DNA of 64,000 nt from JBOZRQ01 sp050789255. GTDB taxonomy: Bacteria; Bacillota; Sulfobacillia; Symbiobacteriales; Symbiobacteriaceae. The notes beneath the pieces were generated by a model, which searched no databases, had not been told where the DNA came from, and was given only the letters and a program-made list of their open reading frames with translations. The stretch is from contig JBOZRQ010000050.1 of the NCBI GenBank assembly GCA_050789255.1, positions 59,458 through 123,457 on the forward strand, in the 5' to 3' direction. Below, in pieces: positions 50,511 to 59,280 of the stretch. Both the position numbers and the translations under genes were made by a program. Positions within the stretch are counted from its first letter, which is position 1, and every line of letters starts with the position of its first letter.

Positions 50511-50539
50511 TTTACTACTATATGGATTTCGTTTACAAT
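50511..50539 (+). promoter_or_regulatory. Candidate SigA promoter for the GGDEF gene
   Basis: TTTACT (50511-50516), 17-nt spacer, TACAAT (50534-50539), in a strikingly AT-rich patch about 50 nt before the GGDEF start. Confidence 0.5.
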
Positions 50540-50587
50540 ATTACATTAGATTACTTGCAAAGATGAACGTTCACGGCGTCCTAATCA

Positions 50588-51769
50588 TTGGGGGTTCATC
50601 TCATTTCAGCTCTGGATCTGTACACGAGCGTTGCTGTGTCTGCGCTCATCCTGCTGCTGATTGGACTGCTCATCCTGCTCCATGGGACGGGACCGGGTTG
50701 GAATCGGCGACGTGCCCCGCTCGCCTGGGGCCTGGGAAACGTCGCTCACGCCGCTGGCATGCTGCTCACCGTGGCCCCAGGATACCGGACCAGCGATGCC
50801 ATGCTGATCCTGGCGAACTTGCTGGTGATGGCATCCATGACCCTCCTCTGGTACGGAACGGCGCAGTTTATGAGCGCTCGCCGACACCTATGGCTGTACT
50901 TGCTGCCGTTGGTTACGATCGCAGGGACCTTTCCGATCTTCGTCTACCTTGCGCCAAGCCAACTGGTGCGCATCATCATCGTCTCGGCCCTGGGGGTCCT
51001 TGGCTGCTGTGACAGCGGGCGGCTGTTGATGTCCGGCAAGACCCTCGCGGTCAAGGCCCTCGGCGCAGGTCTGTTTGGTATCGGGCTGCTCTCCGGGCTT
51101 CGTGGATTGGTCGCCGGGGCAGCCTTGTTTCGCCCTGACCCGTTCGCTCACCTCGCCAGGGCTGATCTAACCAGTCCGGCGCTGCTGGTCGTGTTTACTA
51201 CCTGGTCTGTCGCGATGCTTGCCGCGCACGCTGACCGCTCCGAACGGGAGCTAATCACCCTGGTGGAGCAGTTCCGAACGGCCTCCCTGACGGACCAGTT
51301 GACGCACCTGGCAAACCGCCGCCAGATGGAGATCTGGCTGGAGGAAGCCACGATGCGGCTGCAGCAGCGGGGGGAGATCTTTTCGGTGCTCATCATCGAC
51401 ACCGACCACTTCAAACAGGTCAACGATCGGTTTGGGCACCACGGCGGCGACTACGTGCTCCGCAAGATTGCACAGGCGCTCCAGGGGATCGTAAGCAATC
51501 CCGATGCCGTTGCCCGGTGGGGCGGTGAGGAGTTCGTGGCGTTGGTACCAGGGTGCGATTCGGCATCAGCGCACAGGAAGGCTGACCAGATGCGGGCCAA
51601 GCTGTCTGAGCTGAGCCTGCGCATGGATTCTGAACCCCTGTCGGTCACGGTGACGGTCGGCGGCGCCACCGCTACCGCGGGGGAAGCGCTGTCCGATCTG
51701 ATCCGCCGTGCTGACCACGCCCTGTATCTCGGCAAGCAGCGTGGGAAGAACATAGTGGTTTGGGCGTAA
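50588..51769 (+). CDS. Membrane diguanylate cyclase (GGDEF domain)
   Basis: About 393 residues. The N-terminal ~200 hold six or seven hydrophobic segments, a probable sensor; the C-terminal ~170 are a GGDEF domain with D-T-D-H-F-K-Q-V-N-D and an active R-W-G-G-E-E-F. No RxxD inhibitory site precedes GGEEF, so feedback inhibition may be absent. It should make c-di-GMP from GTP. The start is uncertain: TTG at 50588 lacks a good site, while GGGGG would suit an ATT eight nt further on. It ends at a strong terminator. Confidence 0.85.
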   Translation: MGVHLISALDLYTSVAVSALILLLIGLLILLHGTGPGWNRRRAPLAWGLGNVAHAAGMLLTVAPGYRTSDAMLILANLLVMASMTLLWYGTAQFMSARRHLWLYLLPLVTIAGTFPIFVYLAPSQLVRIIIVSALGVLGCCDSGRLLMSGKTLAVKALGAGLFGIGLLSGLRGLVAGAALFRPDPFAHLARADLTSPALLVVFTTWSVAMLAAHADRSERELITLVEQFRTASLTDQLTHLANRRQMEIWLEEATMRLQQRGEIFSVLIIDTDHFKQVNDRFGHHGGDYVLRKIAQALQGIVSNPDAVARWGGEEFVALVPGCDSASAHRKADQMRAKLSELSLRMDSEPLSVTVTVGGATATAGEALSDLIRRADHALYLGKQRGKNIVVWA

Positions 51770-51772
51770 CGG

Positions 51773-51808
51773 AACGGCAGCAGCTGTCAGTCAGCTGCTG
51801 CCGTTTTC
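51773..51808. terminator. Intrinsic terminator between GGDEF and MBL genes
   Basis: AACGGCAGCAGCTG / CAGCTGCTGCCGTT, a 14-bp stem with a 5-nt loop, followed by TTCG. It begins 4 nt after the GGDEF stop and overlaps the end of the converging MBL gene. Confidence 0.75.
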
Positions 51809-52809
51809 GTATCGGGCGTTGGCAGGTACCGTACACCGGCGTCGCCCGGCTGAAGGGTAGCCCGCCCCCGGACCACCAGCAGGTCCAGATGGGCCAGCAC
51901 CTCGGAGAGGGCCAGGAAGACATCGACCTCCTTGACCCAGGGGTAGACCTCCCGGGTCAGCTCGAACGGGGTCTTGCCGGCGGCGCCCAGCCGCTCCCGC
52001 AGGGTGTTCAGCCGGGCCTCGTGCCTGTGGATGTAGCTCTGCGCCACCTTCACGTGGTCCGTAATCACCTTGCCATGGCCGGGCAGCACCGTTTTGACCG
52101 GCATCGCCCTGACCCGCTCGAGCGCTGCCAGAAACATGCCGAGGGTGAGCGCACGGTGCGGTGCGTGCGGCACCGCAGCAGGGTGTTCGGGGAGCAGCGG
52201 CTCCATGATCGGGTTCGGGGTGACCCCGTCCAGCAGGTGGTCCCCGCCCAGGAGCACACCGTCTGCCGCGCTCCAGAAGCCGGTGTGGCCCAGGGCGTGG
52301 CCGGGCAGGTGGACCGCTTCGAGCTCTCCGTGCTCAAAGGCGAAGCGCTGACCGTCGTGGAGGGGCTTCCAGCCGGTGAGGGCGCCCATCAGCTGGCGCC
52401 CACGCTGCCACCAACGGTCCATGTAGGCCTGGGTTTCGGCGGGGACGCCGGCCTCGGTGAGGGACCGGTTCCGGCCCTCTAGCCACCAGTCCGGCGAGTC
52501 AAGCTTGCCGGCCTCGTCGGGGTGCAGCCAGACCTCGGCGCCGCTCTGCTCTGCCACCCAGGCCGCCAGACCCGTGTGATCCAGGTGGGAGTGGGTCAGC
52601 AGTACCCGCCGGATGTCGGTAACCGCCACCCCTGCTGCCTTCAGGCCCGCCAGGAGCTCCTCCCGGCAGGCGGGCATGTTCAGCCCGGTATCGACCAGGG
52701 TAATGGGGTCAGACTTGACCAGGTAGGTGTGTACGGGACCCACCGCGGGCCAGGGCGTCGAGAGCGTGATCTGCACGATGGAAAGCTGCTGCGTCAAAGT
52801 GAGTTTCAC
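51787..52809 (-). CDS. MBL-fold metallohydrolase
   Basis: A 340-residue metallo-beta-lactamase-fold enzyme with T-H-S-H-L-D-H-T-G (H-x-H-x-D-H metal site), then L-P-G-H-A-L-G-H-T, G-G-D-H-L-L and L-P-G-H-G. The ~70-residue C-terminal helical extension is typical of Rv2637/YobT-like hydrolases. It may hydrolyse thioesters or lactones. It starts 13 nt after the FadF-like gene, with a GTG start whose AAGGT site is unusually close; co-transcription points to a role in fatty-acid or CoA metabolism (inference). Confidence 0.85.
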   Translation of the reverse strand: MKLTLTQQLSIVQITLSTPWPAVGPVHTYLVKSDPITLVDTGLNMPACREELLAGLKAAGVAVTDIRRVLLTHSHLDHTGLAAWVAEQSGAEVWLHPDEAGKLDSPDWWLEGRNRSLTEAGVPAETQAYMDRWWQRGRQLMGALTGWKPLHDGQRFAFEHGELEAVHLPGHALGHTGFWSAADGVLLGGDHLLDGVTPNPIMEPLLPEHPAAVPHAPHRALTLGMFLAALERVRAMPVKTVLPGHGKVITDHVKVAQSYIHRHEARLNTLRERLGAAGKTPFELTREVYPWVKEVDVFLALSEVLAHLDLLVVRGRATLQPGDAGVRYLPTPDTKTAAAD

Positions 52810-52822
52810 ACCTTATGCGGAC

Positions 52823-54907
52823 CTAGTCGTCGCCGGCGGAGGCTTCAGCCAGCTTGGCCGGCTCGCCCTCCACGGACTTGAGGAGCATTTCGGCCACGTC
52901 GAGAACCTTCAGCTGATCGCTGTTGTCCTCGGTCATCAGGGCGGCGACGCCGTCGCTCATCATGGTCATACAGAAGGGGCAGTTGGTGGCCACCGTCTTG
53001 GCGCCCGTGGCGATCGCCTGCTGCGAGCGCTCCACGTTAACCCGGGTGCCCGTGTGCTCCTCCATCCACATGCGGCCACCGCCGGCGCCGCAGCACATCC
53101 CCTCGGCGCCGTGCCGCTCCATCTCCTTGATCTCCACGCCCGGAATCGAGCGGAGCAGCTCCCGCGGCGGGGTGTAGATGTTGTTGTAGCGGCCCAGGTA
53201 GCAGGAGTCGTGGTAGGCGACCTCTTCGTTGATGGGCGCCGTGGGCCGGAGCTTGCCGTCCTTGACCAGCTGCTCCAGGATCTGCGTGTGGTGCAGCACC
53301 TGGACCTCAAAGCCCATCTGCCGGTAGTCCTTGCTGAAGGTCTGGGCGCAGTGGGGGCAGTGGGTGATGATCTTCTTGACCTCGTAGGCCTTCAGCGTTT
53401 CGATGTTCTCCATGGCGAGCTGCTGGAAGAGCATCTCGTTGCCGACCCGGCGGGCCGCATCGCCCGTGCACTTCTCCTCCTTGCCAAGAATGGCGAAGGA
53501 TACGCCGGCGGTCTGAAGGAGCTTGACGACCGAGCGGGCGATCTTCTGGCCCCGCTGGTCGAAGGCGCCGGAGCAGCCCGGCCAGAAGAGGTACTCCGCG
53601 TCAGGATTATCAGCAATGGTCGGCACGTTGAGGTCCTCGGCCCACTTGGTGCGGGTGTGGGCGCCGAGGCCCCACGGGTTGCCCTGCCGTTCGAGGTTCT
53701 TGAAGGTCTGGTTCAGCTCGGCCGGGAACTCGCCCTGGAGCATCACCTGGTGGCGGCGCATCTCGACGATCTTCGGCACATGCTCAATGTTGACCGGGCA
53801 GACCTCCATGCAAGCGCGGCAGGTGGTGCAGGCCCAGAGCGCATCGGCGCTGATGACCGGGCCGACCAGCTCGGACTCGATCGGCTGCTCGGTGGGGCGC
53901 TCGCCCTTCATGGCGGCCAGGGCCAGCAGGGGCCCCTTCTCATGCAGGTGGTGCTGCAGGTCGAGGATGAGGGCCTTGGGGTTGAGGGGCTTGCCGGTCA
54001 GGAAGGCCGGGCAGTTCTCCTGGCAGCGGCCGCACTCGGTGCAGGCGTCCAGGTCGGCGAGGTCCTTCCAGCTGAAGTCCCACAGGGTGGCGGCGCCGAG
54101 CACGGGGGTCTCGGACTCCAGGTCGGGCAGCTTGAGCCGGCCCTTGGGCGCCAGGTCCTGCAGGAAGATGTTCACCGGCGAGATGAACATGTGGATCATC
54201 TTGGAGAAGGGCAGGTAGGCGATGAAGCTGAAGGAGATTGTCAGGTGGAACCACCAGAGCCCCTTGTGCAGCCAGGTGATCGCCTCCGGGCTCATCATCG
54301 CCGCCAGGAGCTGGCCGTGCAGGCGGCCGAAGGGGGACCAGGCGCCCCACGGGTCGTTCGTGAGCACAATGCGGGCGCCCTCGGTGAAGAAGCCGGTCCA
54401 CATGATCAGCAGGTAGTGGGCCAGGAAGACCCAGTCGTCCATGATCGACGGGTGGTTGCGGCCCTGGGTGACCGCGCGGGGCTTAAAGACGGACCGGCGA
54501 ATCCAGGCGACGGCGACGCCGATCATGGCGAGGAAGCCCGCCACGTCGAGGATGAGCGACTGATAGTACAGGTAGAACTTGCCCTGCATGATCGGGATGC
54601 GCAGGTCGGCCTCAATCATGACGACGACGGTGCCGATGAAGAGCAACACGAAGCCCCAGGAGAAAAGAATATGGAAGAAGCCGGCGATCGGGTTGCGAGA
54701 GAGGTTCTGCTGGAGCACGGCGTGCTTGAGCACCTGTTTGAGGCGCGCCGGCACCTGGTCCCACCGGACCTCGTTGCCGCCGATGCGCCAGAGCCGCATC
54801 CGCCGCCACATGCCGTAGGCGAAGACCGCAAGGGTTGGCAGGAGTAACAGGTACATGACGAAAACGCCGGATATGTTCCAGTAGATCTCACGTGTTGGGG
54901 TGCCCAC
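52823..54907 (-). CDS. fadF: Membrane Fe-S oxidoreductase, FadF / HdrD-like
   Basis: A 694-residue protein. Six N-terminal transmembrane segments form a NarI-like domain, followed by two [4Fe-4S] ferredoxin motifs (C-T-E-C-G-R-C-Q-E-N-C-P and C-T-T-C-R-A-C-M-E-V-C-P) and two CCG domains (C-P-H-C-A-Q, later C-C-G-A-G-G-G-R-M) as in heterodisulfide reductase HdrD. B. subtilis FadF has this architecture and is thought to pass electrons from acyl-CoA dehydrogenase/ETF to quinone. The GTG at 54907 follows GGGAGGT by 6 nt. A palindrome upstream may be an operator. Confidence 0.85.
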   Translation of the reverse strand: MGTPTREIYWNISGVFVMYLLLLPTLAVFAYGMWRRMRLWRIGGNEVRWDQVPARLKQVLKHAVLQQNLSRNPIAGFFHILFSWGFVLLFIGTVVVMIEADLRIPIMQGKFYLYYQSLILDVAGFLAMIGVAVAWIRRSVFKPRAVTQGRNHPSIMDDWVFLAHYLLIMWTGFFTEGARIVLTNDPWGAWSPFGRLHGQLLAAMMSPEAITWLHKGLWWFHLTISFSFIAYLPFSKMIHMFISPVNIFLQDLAPKGRLKLPDLESETPVLGAATLWDFSWKDLADLDACTECGRCQENCPAFLTGKPLNPKALILDLQHHLHEKGPLLALAAMKGERPTEQPIESELVGPVISADALWACTTCRACMEVCPVNIEHVPKIVEMRRHQVMLQGEFPAELNQTFKNLERQGNPWGLGAHTRTKWAEDLNVPTIADNPDAEYLFWPGCSGAFDQRGQKIARSVVKLLQTAGVSFAILGKEEKCTGDAARRVGNEMLFQQLAMENIETLKAYEVKKIITHCPHCAQTFSKDYRQMGFEVQVLHHTQILEQLVKDGKLRPTAPINEEVAYHDSCYLGRYNNIYTPPRELLRSIPGVEIKEMERHGAEGMCCGAGGGRMWMEEHTGTRVNVERSQQAIATGAKTVATNCPFCMTMMSDGVAALMTEDNSDQLKVLDVAEMLLKSVEGEPAKLAEASAGDD

Positions 54908-54926
54908 TGGTTGACCTCCCTCTATC

Positions 54927-54938
54927 AAACGGTCGTTT
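54927..54938. promoter_or_regulatory. Quasi-palindrome upstream of the fadF-like gene
   Basis: AAACG-GT-CGTTT lies about 20 nt before the GTG start. Short palindromes of this type are common TetR-family operators, and fad genes are often TetR-controlled; no cognate regulator is adjacent. Confidence 0.35.
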
Positions 54939-55052
54939 CGCGCGCCGTCTGGCGAGTCTTAGGTCAACGTTATTCGGTGAGGGGCGCTTTTTGTCCTCTC
55001 GAAAATGAACAGCAATTCATCACAAATTCAATTGCGGCGGAGGCGCCACTCG

Positions 55053-55733
55053 TCAGCGAACGTAGAACCAGGGGATACCGAATCCGCCAGCCTTCACAGT
55101 CACTCGCACGGTGTCGCCGGTGGCGTGTGCGTTGTAGACGGACTTCGGCACGTCCACATCGTCGGGCTCCTTTTTCGGGCCCCACGGAGAGATCTCCAGG
55201 TAATAGGTGGTGCTCTTGCCTCTGCTGACTCGCTTGGACATCACCTGTGCCTGGTAGGTCGTGGGAACGGACCCATCGAAGGCACGGTTCAAGGTCAAGG
55301 TCGCACCTGCGCCGTACAGCAGGCAGAAGAGCAGGACGGGGATGCTGACAGACAGCTTCGCCCGGACGTCTTCGGCGTAGACGAGCGTGAGGGCAAAGAG
55401 TGTCGCGGAAAGGACTGCGAAGGGCGCCCAGAAGTGCCTCCACTCCAAAACGGAAACCCCAAGCAAAGCTGCCAGGAGCAGCCCGCACAACGGCACCAAG
55501 AACGCATGGAAGATGGCAGGGGTACGTGTCCCCTTCTTCGGCTCGAACTTCATGACCCCTGGAAAGAATCGCATGGAAAGCACGGCGACTACCGGCACTG
55601 CGACCGCCACCGCGGCCGCCAAGGCAAACGGTCGTGGGTAGAACGCGACCCACGCTCCGGTGGCCCACCCAAGTCCGTTTAGAATGAACGCCCAGATGCG
55701 GGCCTGTTCTTGCTTGCGGTATACTTTGACCAT
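55053..55733 (-). CDS. Membrane protein of unknown function
   Basis: A 226-residue protein with about five hydrophobic segments in residues 15-155 (for example L-A-A-A-V-A-V-A-V-P-V-V-A-V-L) and a C-terminal soluble ~65 residues containing S-R-G-K-S-T-T-Y-Y-L-E-I-S-P-W-G and V-T-V-K-A-G-G, likely a small beta domain outside the membrane. No family recognised. It is monocistronic and divergent to the winged-helix gene. Confidence 0.65.
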   Translation of the reverse strand: MVKVYRKQEQARIWAFILNGLGWATGAWVAFYPRPFALAAAVAVAVPVVAVLSMRFFPGVMKFEPKKGTRTPAIFHAFLVPLCGLLLAALLGVSVLEWRHFWAPFAVLSATLFALTLVYAEDVRAKLSVSIPVLLFCLLYGAGATLTLNRAFDGSVPTTYQAQVMSKRVSRGKSTTYYLEISPWGPKKEPDDVDVPKSVYNAHATGDTVRVTVKAGGFGIPWFYVR

Positions 55734-55835
55734 CTGCTGTCACCTCGAACGTACGGGGGTCTACAGATAGGATTTCTTGAGGCGCCAGTTTCGTTCGCCG
55801 GAGTGTAAGTAGTACATATGCGGGAGGCTGTTCGT

Positions 55836-57023
55836 GTGAAGCGCAGTAGCTGGTGGTGGGCCAAGCAGGGCCTGGACGGATCGTTGAAGGGCGCCCTGCC
55901 TGGAGCCGTGCTCGCCAAGACCGGGTGGGCGCGATCGGTCGGCGGAGCAGGACCCTATTTGACCCTGTTCGCCCGTGCGGGCACATCCCGGGAGGCGACC
56001 GACGCTGCGGTGGCCAACCTGGAGGTCTATGAGTTGCCGTCGGCCAGAGGCTGCACCTATGTGGTCCCCGCCGAGGACTATGCCCTGGCCCTGAAGGTGG
56101 CGCAGCCGTCCAGCGAGGTGCCGATCGCTCAGGCCAAGAAGTACCTGGACGTGACCGACCGGGAGCTGGAGACTCTGTATGAGGCCGTGCGCACGGCCCT
56201 GAGCGCCAACGGCCCGCTCAACCCGAACCAACTCAAGGAGGCGTGCGGGGGAGCGGTGCGCAACCTGGGCGAGGCGGGAAAGAAGCGGGGACAGTCCACG
56301 ACCCTGCCCCTGGCGCTCGGGTACTTACAGACCCAGGGCGAGATCCGCCGGGTGCCGGAGAACGGCCGGCTGGACCAGCAGCGCTATGCCTACGCCCGCT
56401 GGGCGCCCAACCCCCTGGCTGGGTTCTCTCTCAGCCTCGAAGAGGCTCACGTGGAGTTGGCTCGGCGGTACTTCCGCTGGATCGGCCCGGCTACCCTGGC
56501 GGAGTTCCAGTGGTTCTCGGGCCTGGGCGTCGCCGCTTCCAAGGCTGCGGTGGCCCCGCTGGGCCTGGTGCCCGTCGAGGACGGGTCGCTCTACCTCGCC
56601 TTCCCGGACGAGGTGGAGGCGTACGCAGCCTTCCAAGTACCGGCGGAGCCGCAGTTTGCCCTGGTGAGCGGCCTGGACGGCATGCTCCTCCTGCGGCGGG
56701 ACATGAGCGAGCTGCTGACTCCCGAGGACCGGCAGCACCCGATCTACACCGAGAAGGGCGGGGCGCCGGCCGGCGGGCTCTCGGACTCCCCCTTCAACGT
56801 GATCCTCGACCGGGGCCGGATCATTGGCTTCTGGGAGTACGACCCCGAGGTCGGGCAGGTCGCCTGGATGACCTTCGGCGCCCCGCCCGGGGGCCTGCGG
56901 GAGGAGGTCGCCCGCACCGAGGCCTACGCCCGGGAGCAGCTCGGCGACGTGCGCTCCTTCAGCCTGGACAGCCCGGCGAGTCGGGCGCCCAAGCTGGCCT
57001 GGCTTCGCAAGCACGGCCACTGA
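55836..57023 (+). CDS. Winged-helix DNA-binding protein, AlkZ/YcaQ-like (HTH_42)
   Basis: A 395-residue protein of the HTH_42 superfamily that includes the DNA glycosylase AlkZ. It begins near W-W-W-A-K-Q-G-L and contains Y-F-R-W-I-G-P-A-T-L-A-E-F-Q-W-F-S-G-L (winged-helix segment) and a C-terminal beta domain. AlkZ needs a Q-x-Q motif that is not evident, so the protein may bind DNA without the known crosslink glycosylase activity. The GTG at 55836 has GGGAGG 6 nt upstream; the ATG at 55818 lacks a site. Confidence 0.75.
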   Translation: MKRSSWWWAKQGLDGSLKGALPGAVLAKTGWARSVGGAGPYLTLFARAGTSREATDAAVANLEVYELPSARGCTYVVPAEDYALALKVAQPSSEVPIAQAKKYLDVTDRELETLYEAVRTALSANGPLNPNQLKEACGGAVRNLGEAGKKRGQSTTLPLALGYLQTQGEIRRVPENGRLDQQRYAYARWAPNPLAGFSLSLEEAHVELARRYFRWIGPATLAEFQWFSGLGVAASKAAVAPLGLVPVEDGSLYLAFPDEVEAYAAFQVPAEPQFALVSGLDGMLLLRRDMSELLTPEDRQHPIYTEKGGAPAGGLSDSPFNVILDRGRIIGFWEYDPEVGQVAWMTFGAPPGGLREEVARTEAYAREQLGDVRSFSLDSPASRAPKLAWLRKHGH

Positions 57024-57467
57024 AGCGAGGGGGTTCAAGACCGTATCAGGCCAAAGTACCGAGTGGGGCGTTGTACTCCAACCAGTTCGTGGACCGTCGG
57101 ATCAAGCCGCCTGGGGTATCCTTGCGCTGTGACACCAGCAGGGACAGGGTCCGGAACAGATGGCGGCTCCTTGCCTCCGGCAGTTCCCCTGGGTCCTCCG
57201 GATCTGCCAGCGCCGGCACAACCTGCAGTATTTGACACAGATTGGACCCCGCTCGGTGTGTCAAAAGCTGCAGGTTTGGGGTCAAATGACCCGTCGAGGA
57301 CCCCCAAAGGGGCCCAACTGGACATACGATGGTCGGAGTTAGACACTCGGCGGGGTTTGATCCCGGTTTGTCGGCCCCAACCTGATGTTATTGACGCAGT
57401 CCGACCGGCAAAGGTACAGTTTCTGACACACGAGTGACCGGTACAACTGGTCTTCAAAGATATGCGT
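57024..57467. other. Non-coding region with triplicated motif, possible insertion-sequence remnant
   Basis: About 440 nt without a supported gene. A ~20-bp motif, consensus CAACCTG-N2-GT-N2-TTGAC-N-CAG, occurs at 57219-57240 (+), 57254-57277 (-) and 57378-57399 (+). TTTGACACA/TGTGTCAAA (57231-57239 / 57257-57265) and GGGTCA/TGACCC (57279-57292) are perfect inverted repeats. The minus strand has a short open stretch ending near 57046 without a ribosome binding site. This looks like the end of a transposon or a regulator-binding cluster. Confidence 0.45.
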
Positions 57468-57508
57468 GAAAGAGGCGACTCCCTGCGACGGGGATTCGCC
57501 TCTTTCAT
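57468..57508 (+). terminator. Strong terminator hairpin after the repeat region
   Basis: GAAAGAGGCGA / TCGCCTCTTTC with an inner TCCC/GGGGA pairing and ATTTTC after it. Its presence implies a transcript crossing the 57024-57467 region, perhaps a short RNA. Confidence 0.7.
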
Positions 57509-57575
57509 TTTCTCATGCCGCTGGATTGGTCAGTAGATGGCGACTCGATCAACAGCCGTGCCGTTAGCACGGCCG

Positions 57576-58475
57576 TCACAACGCCCGACGCAGCTCCCCG
57601 GTGAGTTCCGTGGCCCGGTCGATAAACTTCTGCGCCCGAACCGGGTCGGGCGCCTCCTCCAGGAAGACCCCGCACAGCATGATCACGGTGTCCAGCCGGT
57701 ATAGCAATTCCACGGGCTCCGGCACCCCCGCAAACGGGTCAGGATCACCATACCCGGACACGAATCCAGACCACTCCACCTCGCCGCTCTCCGCGACCCG
57801 GGCCAGGTCCAGCGCCGGATCACCCAGGAGGGCGTTCCCCCAGTCCACCACAGCCAGCACCCGGCCCTGGCGGGTCAGGAAGTTGGCCGGGCGCAGGTCC
57901 ATATGCAGCAGCCGCCGGTCGGCGCCAGGCCAGTCCAGGAGTCGCCGGAGGGCCGCCTCGTCCGGAAGCGTAACCGGGTGCCCGGAAAGCGCCGCCACCT
58001 GCCGAGCACGGCGGTTCAAGCGCTCGGCGAGCACCTGGGGCACCGCCTTGCCCTCCATGCAAACCAGCGGCACGTCCGGGGGCGGCGCCCGGTGGATCGC
58101 CGCCGCCACCTCCCCCATCGCCGCCGGCTGAGCCGGGCTGCCATCCGACTGAACCAGCTCGGAGACCAGGAAGTCGATCTCGTCGTCCAGGTGCAGCGCA
58201 AAGACCGATGGAACCGGCACGCCATGGCAGCGCAGGGACCGAGCCAGCGCCGCCTCCTGCCGGAGCGCCTCCCGGCAGTCCAGCGCCGGGTCGTTTACGT
58301 TGGCCGCACGGCGGACCCACGGCGCTCGAATGGCGATGGGACCGAATGCCTCAGAGCGAGCCGCGAACACAGCGTTCTCAAGCCCCGCCCCGAGCAGGCG
58401 AAGATCAGTCACCTTCCAGTGCGCATAGTGCGAGTCAAGCCGATCCTGGATGCGAAACTGAATCGCCGAGCTCAT
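57576..58475 (-). CDS. APH-family phosphotransferase
   Basis: A 299-residue kinase-fold protein with L-L-H-M-D-L-R-P-A-N-F-L (catalytic loop, Met replacing the usual Gly) and V-V-D-W-G-N-A-L-L-G-D-P-A-L-D-L (metal-binding Asp). The N-terminal lobe has N-A-V-F-A-A-R-S-E and I-A-I-R-A-P, the Arg standing where ATP-binding Lys is common. Substrate unknown. The ATG at 58475 gives a sensible N-terminus; a GTG at 58496 would put the GGAGGAG site inside the gene. Confidence 0.75.
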   Translation of the reverse strand: MSSAIQFRIQDRLDSHYAHWKVTDLRLLGAGLENAVFAARSEAFGPIAIRAPWVRRAANVNDPALDCREALRQEAALARSLRCHGVPVPSVFALHLDDEIDFLVSELVQSDGSPAQPAAMGEVAAAIHRAPPPDVPLVCMEGKAVPQVLAERLNRRARQVAALSGHPVTLPDEAALRRLLDWPGADRRLLHMDLRPANFLTRQGRVLAVVDWGNALLGDPALDLARVAESGEVEWSGFVSGYGDPDPFAGVPEPVELLYRLDTVIMLCGVFLEEAPDPVRAQKFIDRATELTGELRRAL

Positions 58476-58528
58476 GGCGGTGAAACGCTCCTCCACTACG
58501 AAGATCGTATCCTCTTCGAGCAGCGAAG

Positions 58529-58562
58529 CAGAACGACCTCCCCGCGACAGCGCAGGGAGGTC
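58529..58562 (-). terminator. Terminator of the exported-protein operon
   Basis: GACCTCCC...GGGAGGTC with an additional GCG/CGC pairing forms a strong stem between the gene at 58575 and the start of the APH-type gene. Confidence 0.65.
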
Positions 58563-58574
58563 GTCTCATCGTTC

Positions 58575-59264
58575 CTAGCGTGCGGGAGCCGGGGTGCCCG
58601 GCGGCGGGGCCGTGAATGGCGGGGTCTGGATGCCACCGCCCTGCGGGCGTTGCGGGGTGGGCTCGTTCACGCCGGGCCGGGTCAGTTTGGGGCTCTCCGG
58701 TCCCTCACCCTGCTCGTACAGCCGGTACTTGTCAGCGAGCTGGATCTGCCAAATCCGGTGGATCGGCACCTGGTACAGGGTGGGTTCAATGCGGCGGTCA
58801 CGGGGCCCGACCGGGTACATCCAGACCTCTGTCTGGGTCACGCTGCCCTCGTGCATCCGCACGCCCATGTAGATTGCATCACGGTAGCCATTCTTGTAGC
58901 ACAAGACCGTCAGCTGTCCGTGCAGTTCGGCGAGCATCCGCTCCAGCCGGGGGTTTCGGAAGATCGGGGCGTCAATGACGGGGGCGTTGCCCTTCTCATC
59001 CGTCTCGATACGATCCCCGGTCTCGCCGACGGTGCAGCCGGCGCCGTTAATCCCCTTCTGGGTGGTGGCATCGACCACCCGCAGCTTCAGCTCCGCCGTC
59101 TTGATGCCCATCGCCCGCCAGTAAGCCCGGCGCAGCATCCCCGCCGGGGCCGGCGGCTTACCGCCCGCCCTGGCCTTCTCAGTCGCCTCGGACACCCCAT
59201 ACCCGACACTGCTGACGAGCAAAAGCGCCAGGCCGGCAGCCATCCACTTTGTCCTCCGCTGCAT
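58575..59264 (-). CDS. Exported protein with carboxypeptidase-regulatory-like domain
   Basis: A 229-residue protein with a signal peptide (M-A-A-G-L-A-L-L-L-V-S-S-V) and a beta-sandwich-like region, L-K-L-R-V-V-D-A-T-T-Q-K-G-I-N-G-A, resembling carboxypeptidase regulatory domains. The C-terminal ~45 residues are Pro-rich and disordered. It starts 16 nt after the SpoIID-like gene and ends at a terminator. Function unknown; the pair may act at the cell wall. Confidence 0.65.
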   Translation of the reverse strand: MQRRTKWMAAGLALLLVSSVGYGVSEATEKARAGGKPPAPAGMLRRAYWRAMGIKTAELKLRVVDATTQKGINGAGCTVGETGDRIETDEKGNAPVIDAPIFRNPRLERMLAELHGQLTVLCYKNGYRDAIYMGVRMHEGSVTQTEVWMYPVGPRDRRIEPTLYQVPIHRIWQIQLADKYRLYEQGEGPESPKLTRPGVNEPTPQRPQGGGIQTPPFTAPPPGTPAPAR

Positions 59265-59280
59265 GGTTACGCTGCCCCCC

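Noticed and set aside
52727..54847. Plus-strand open frame (706 codons)
   Set aside because: Antisense to the FadF-like gene with two ferredoxin motifs and CCG domains; the plus frame has no such motifs.
57046..57285. Short minus-strand frame as a transposase fragment
   Set aside because: The translation ends W-L-E-Y-N-A-P-L-G-T-L-A but has no DDE or integrase motif I recognise; kept only as part of a possible IS scar.
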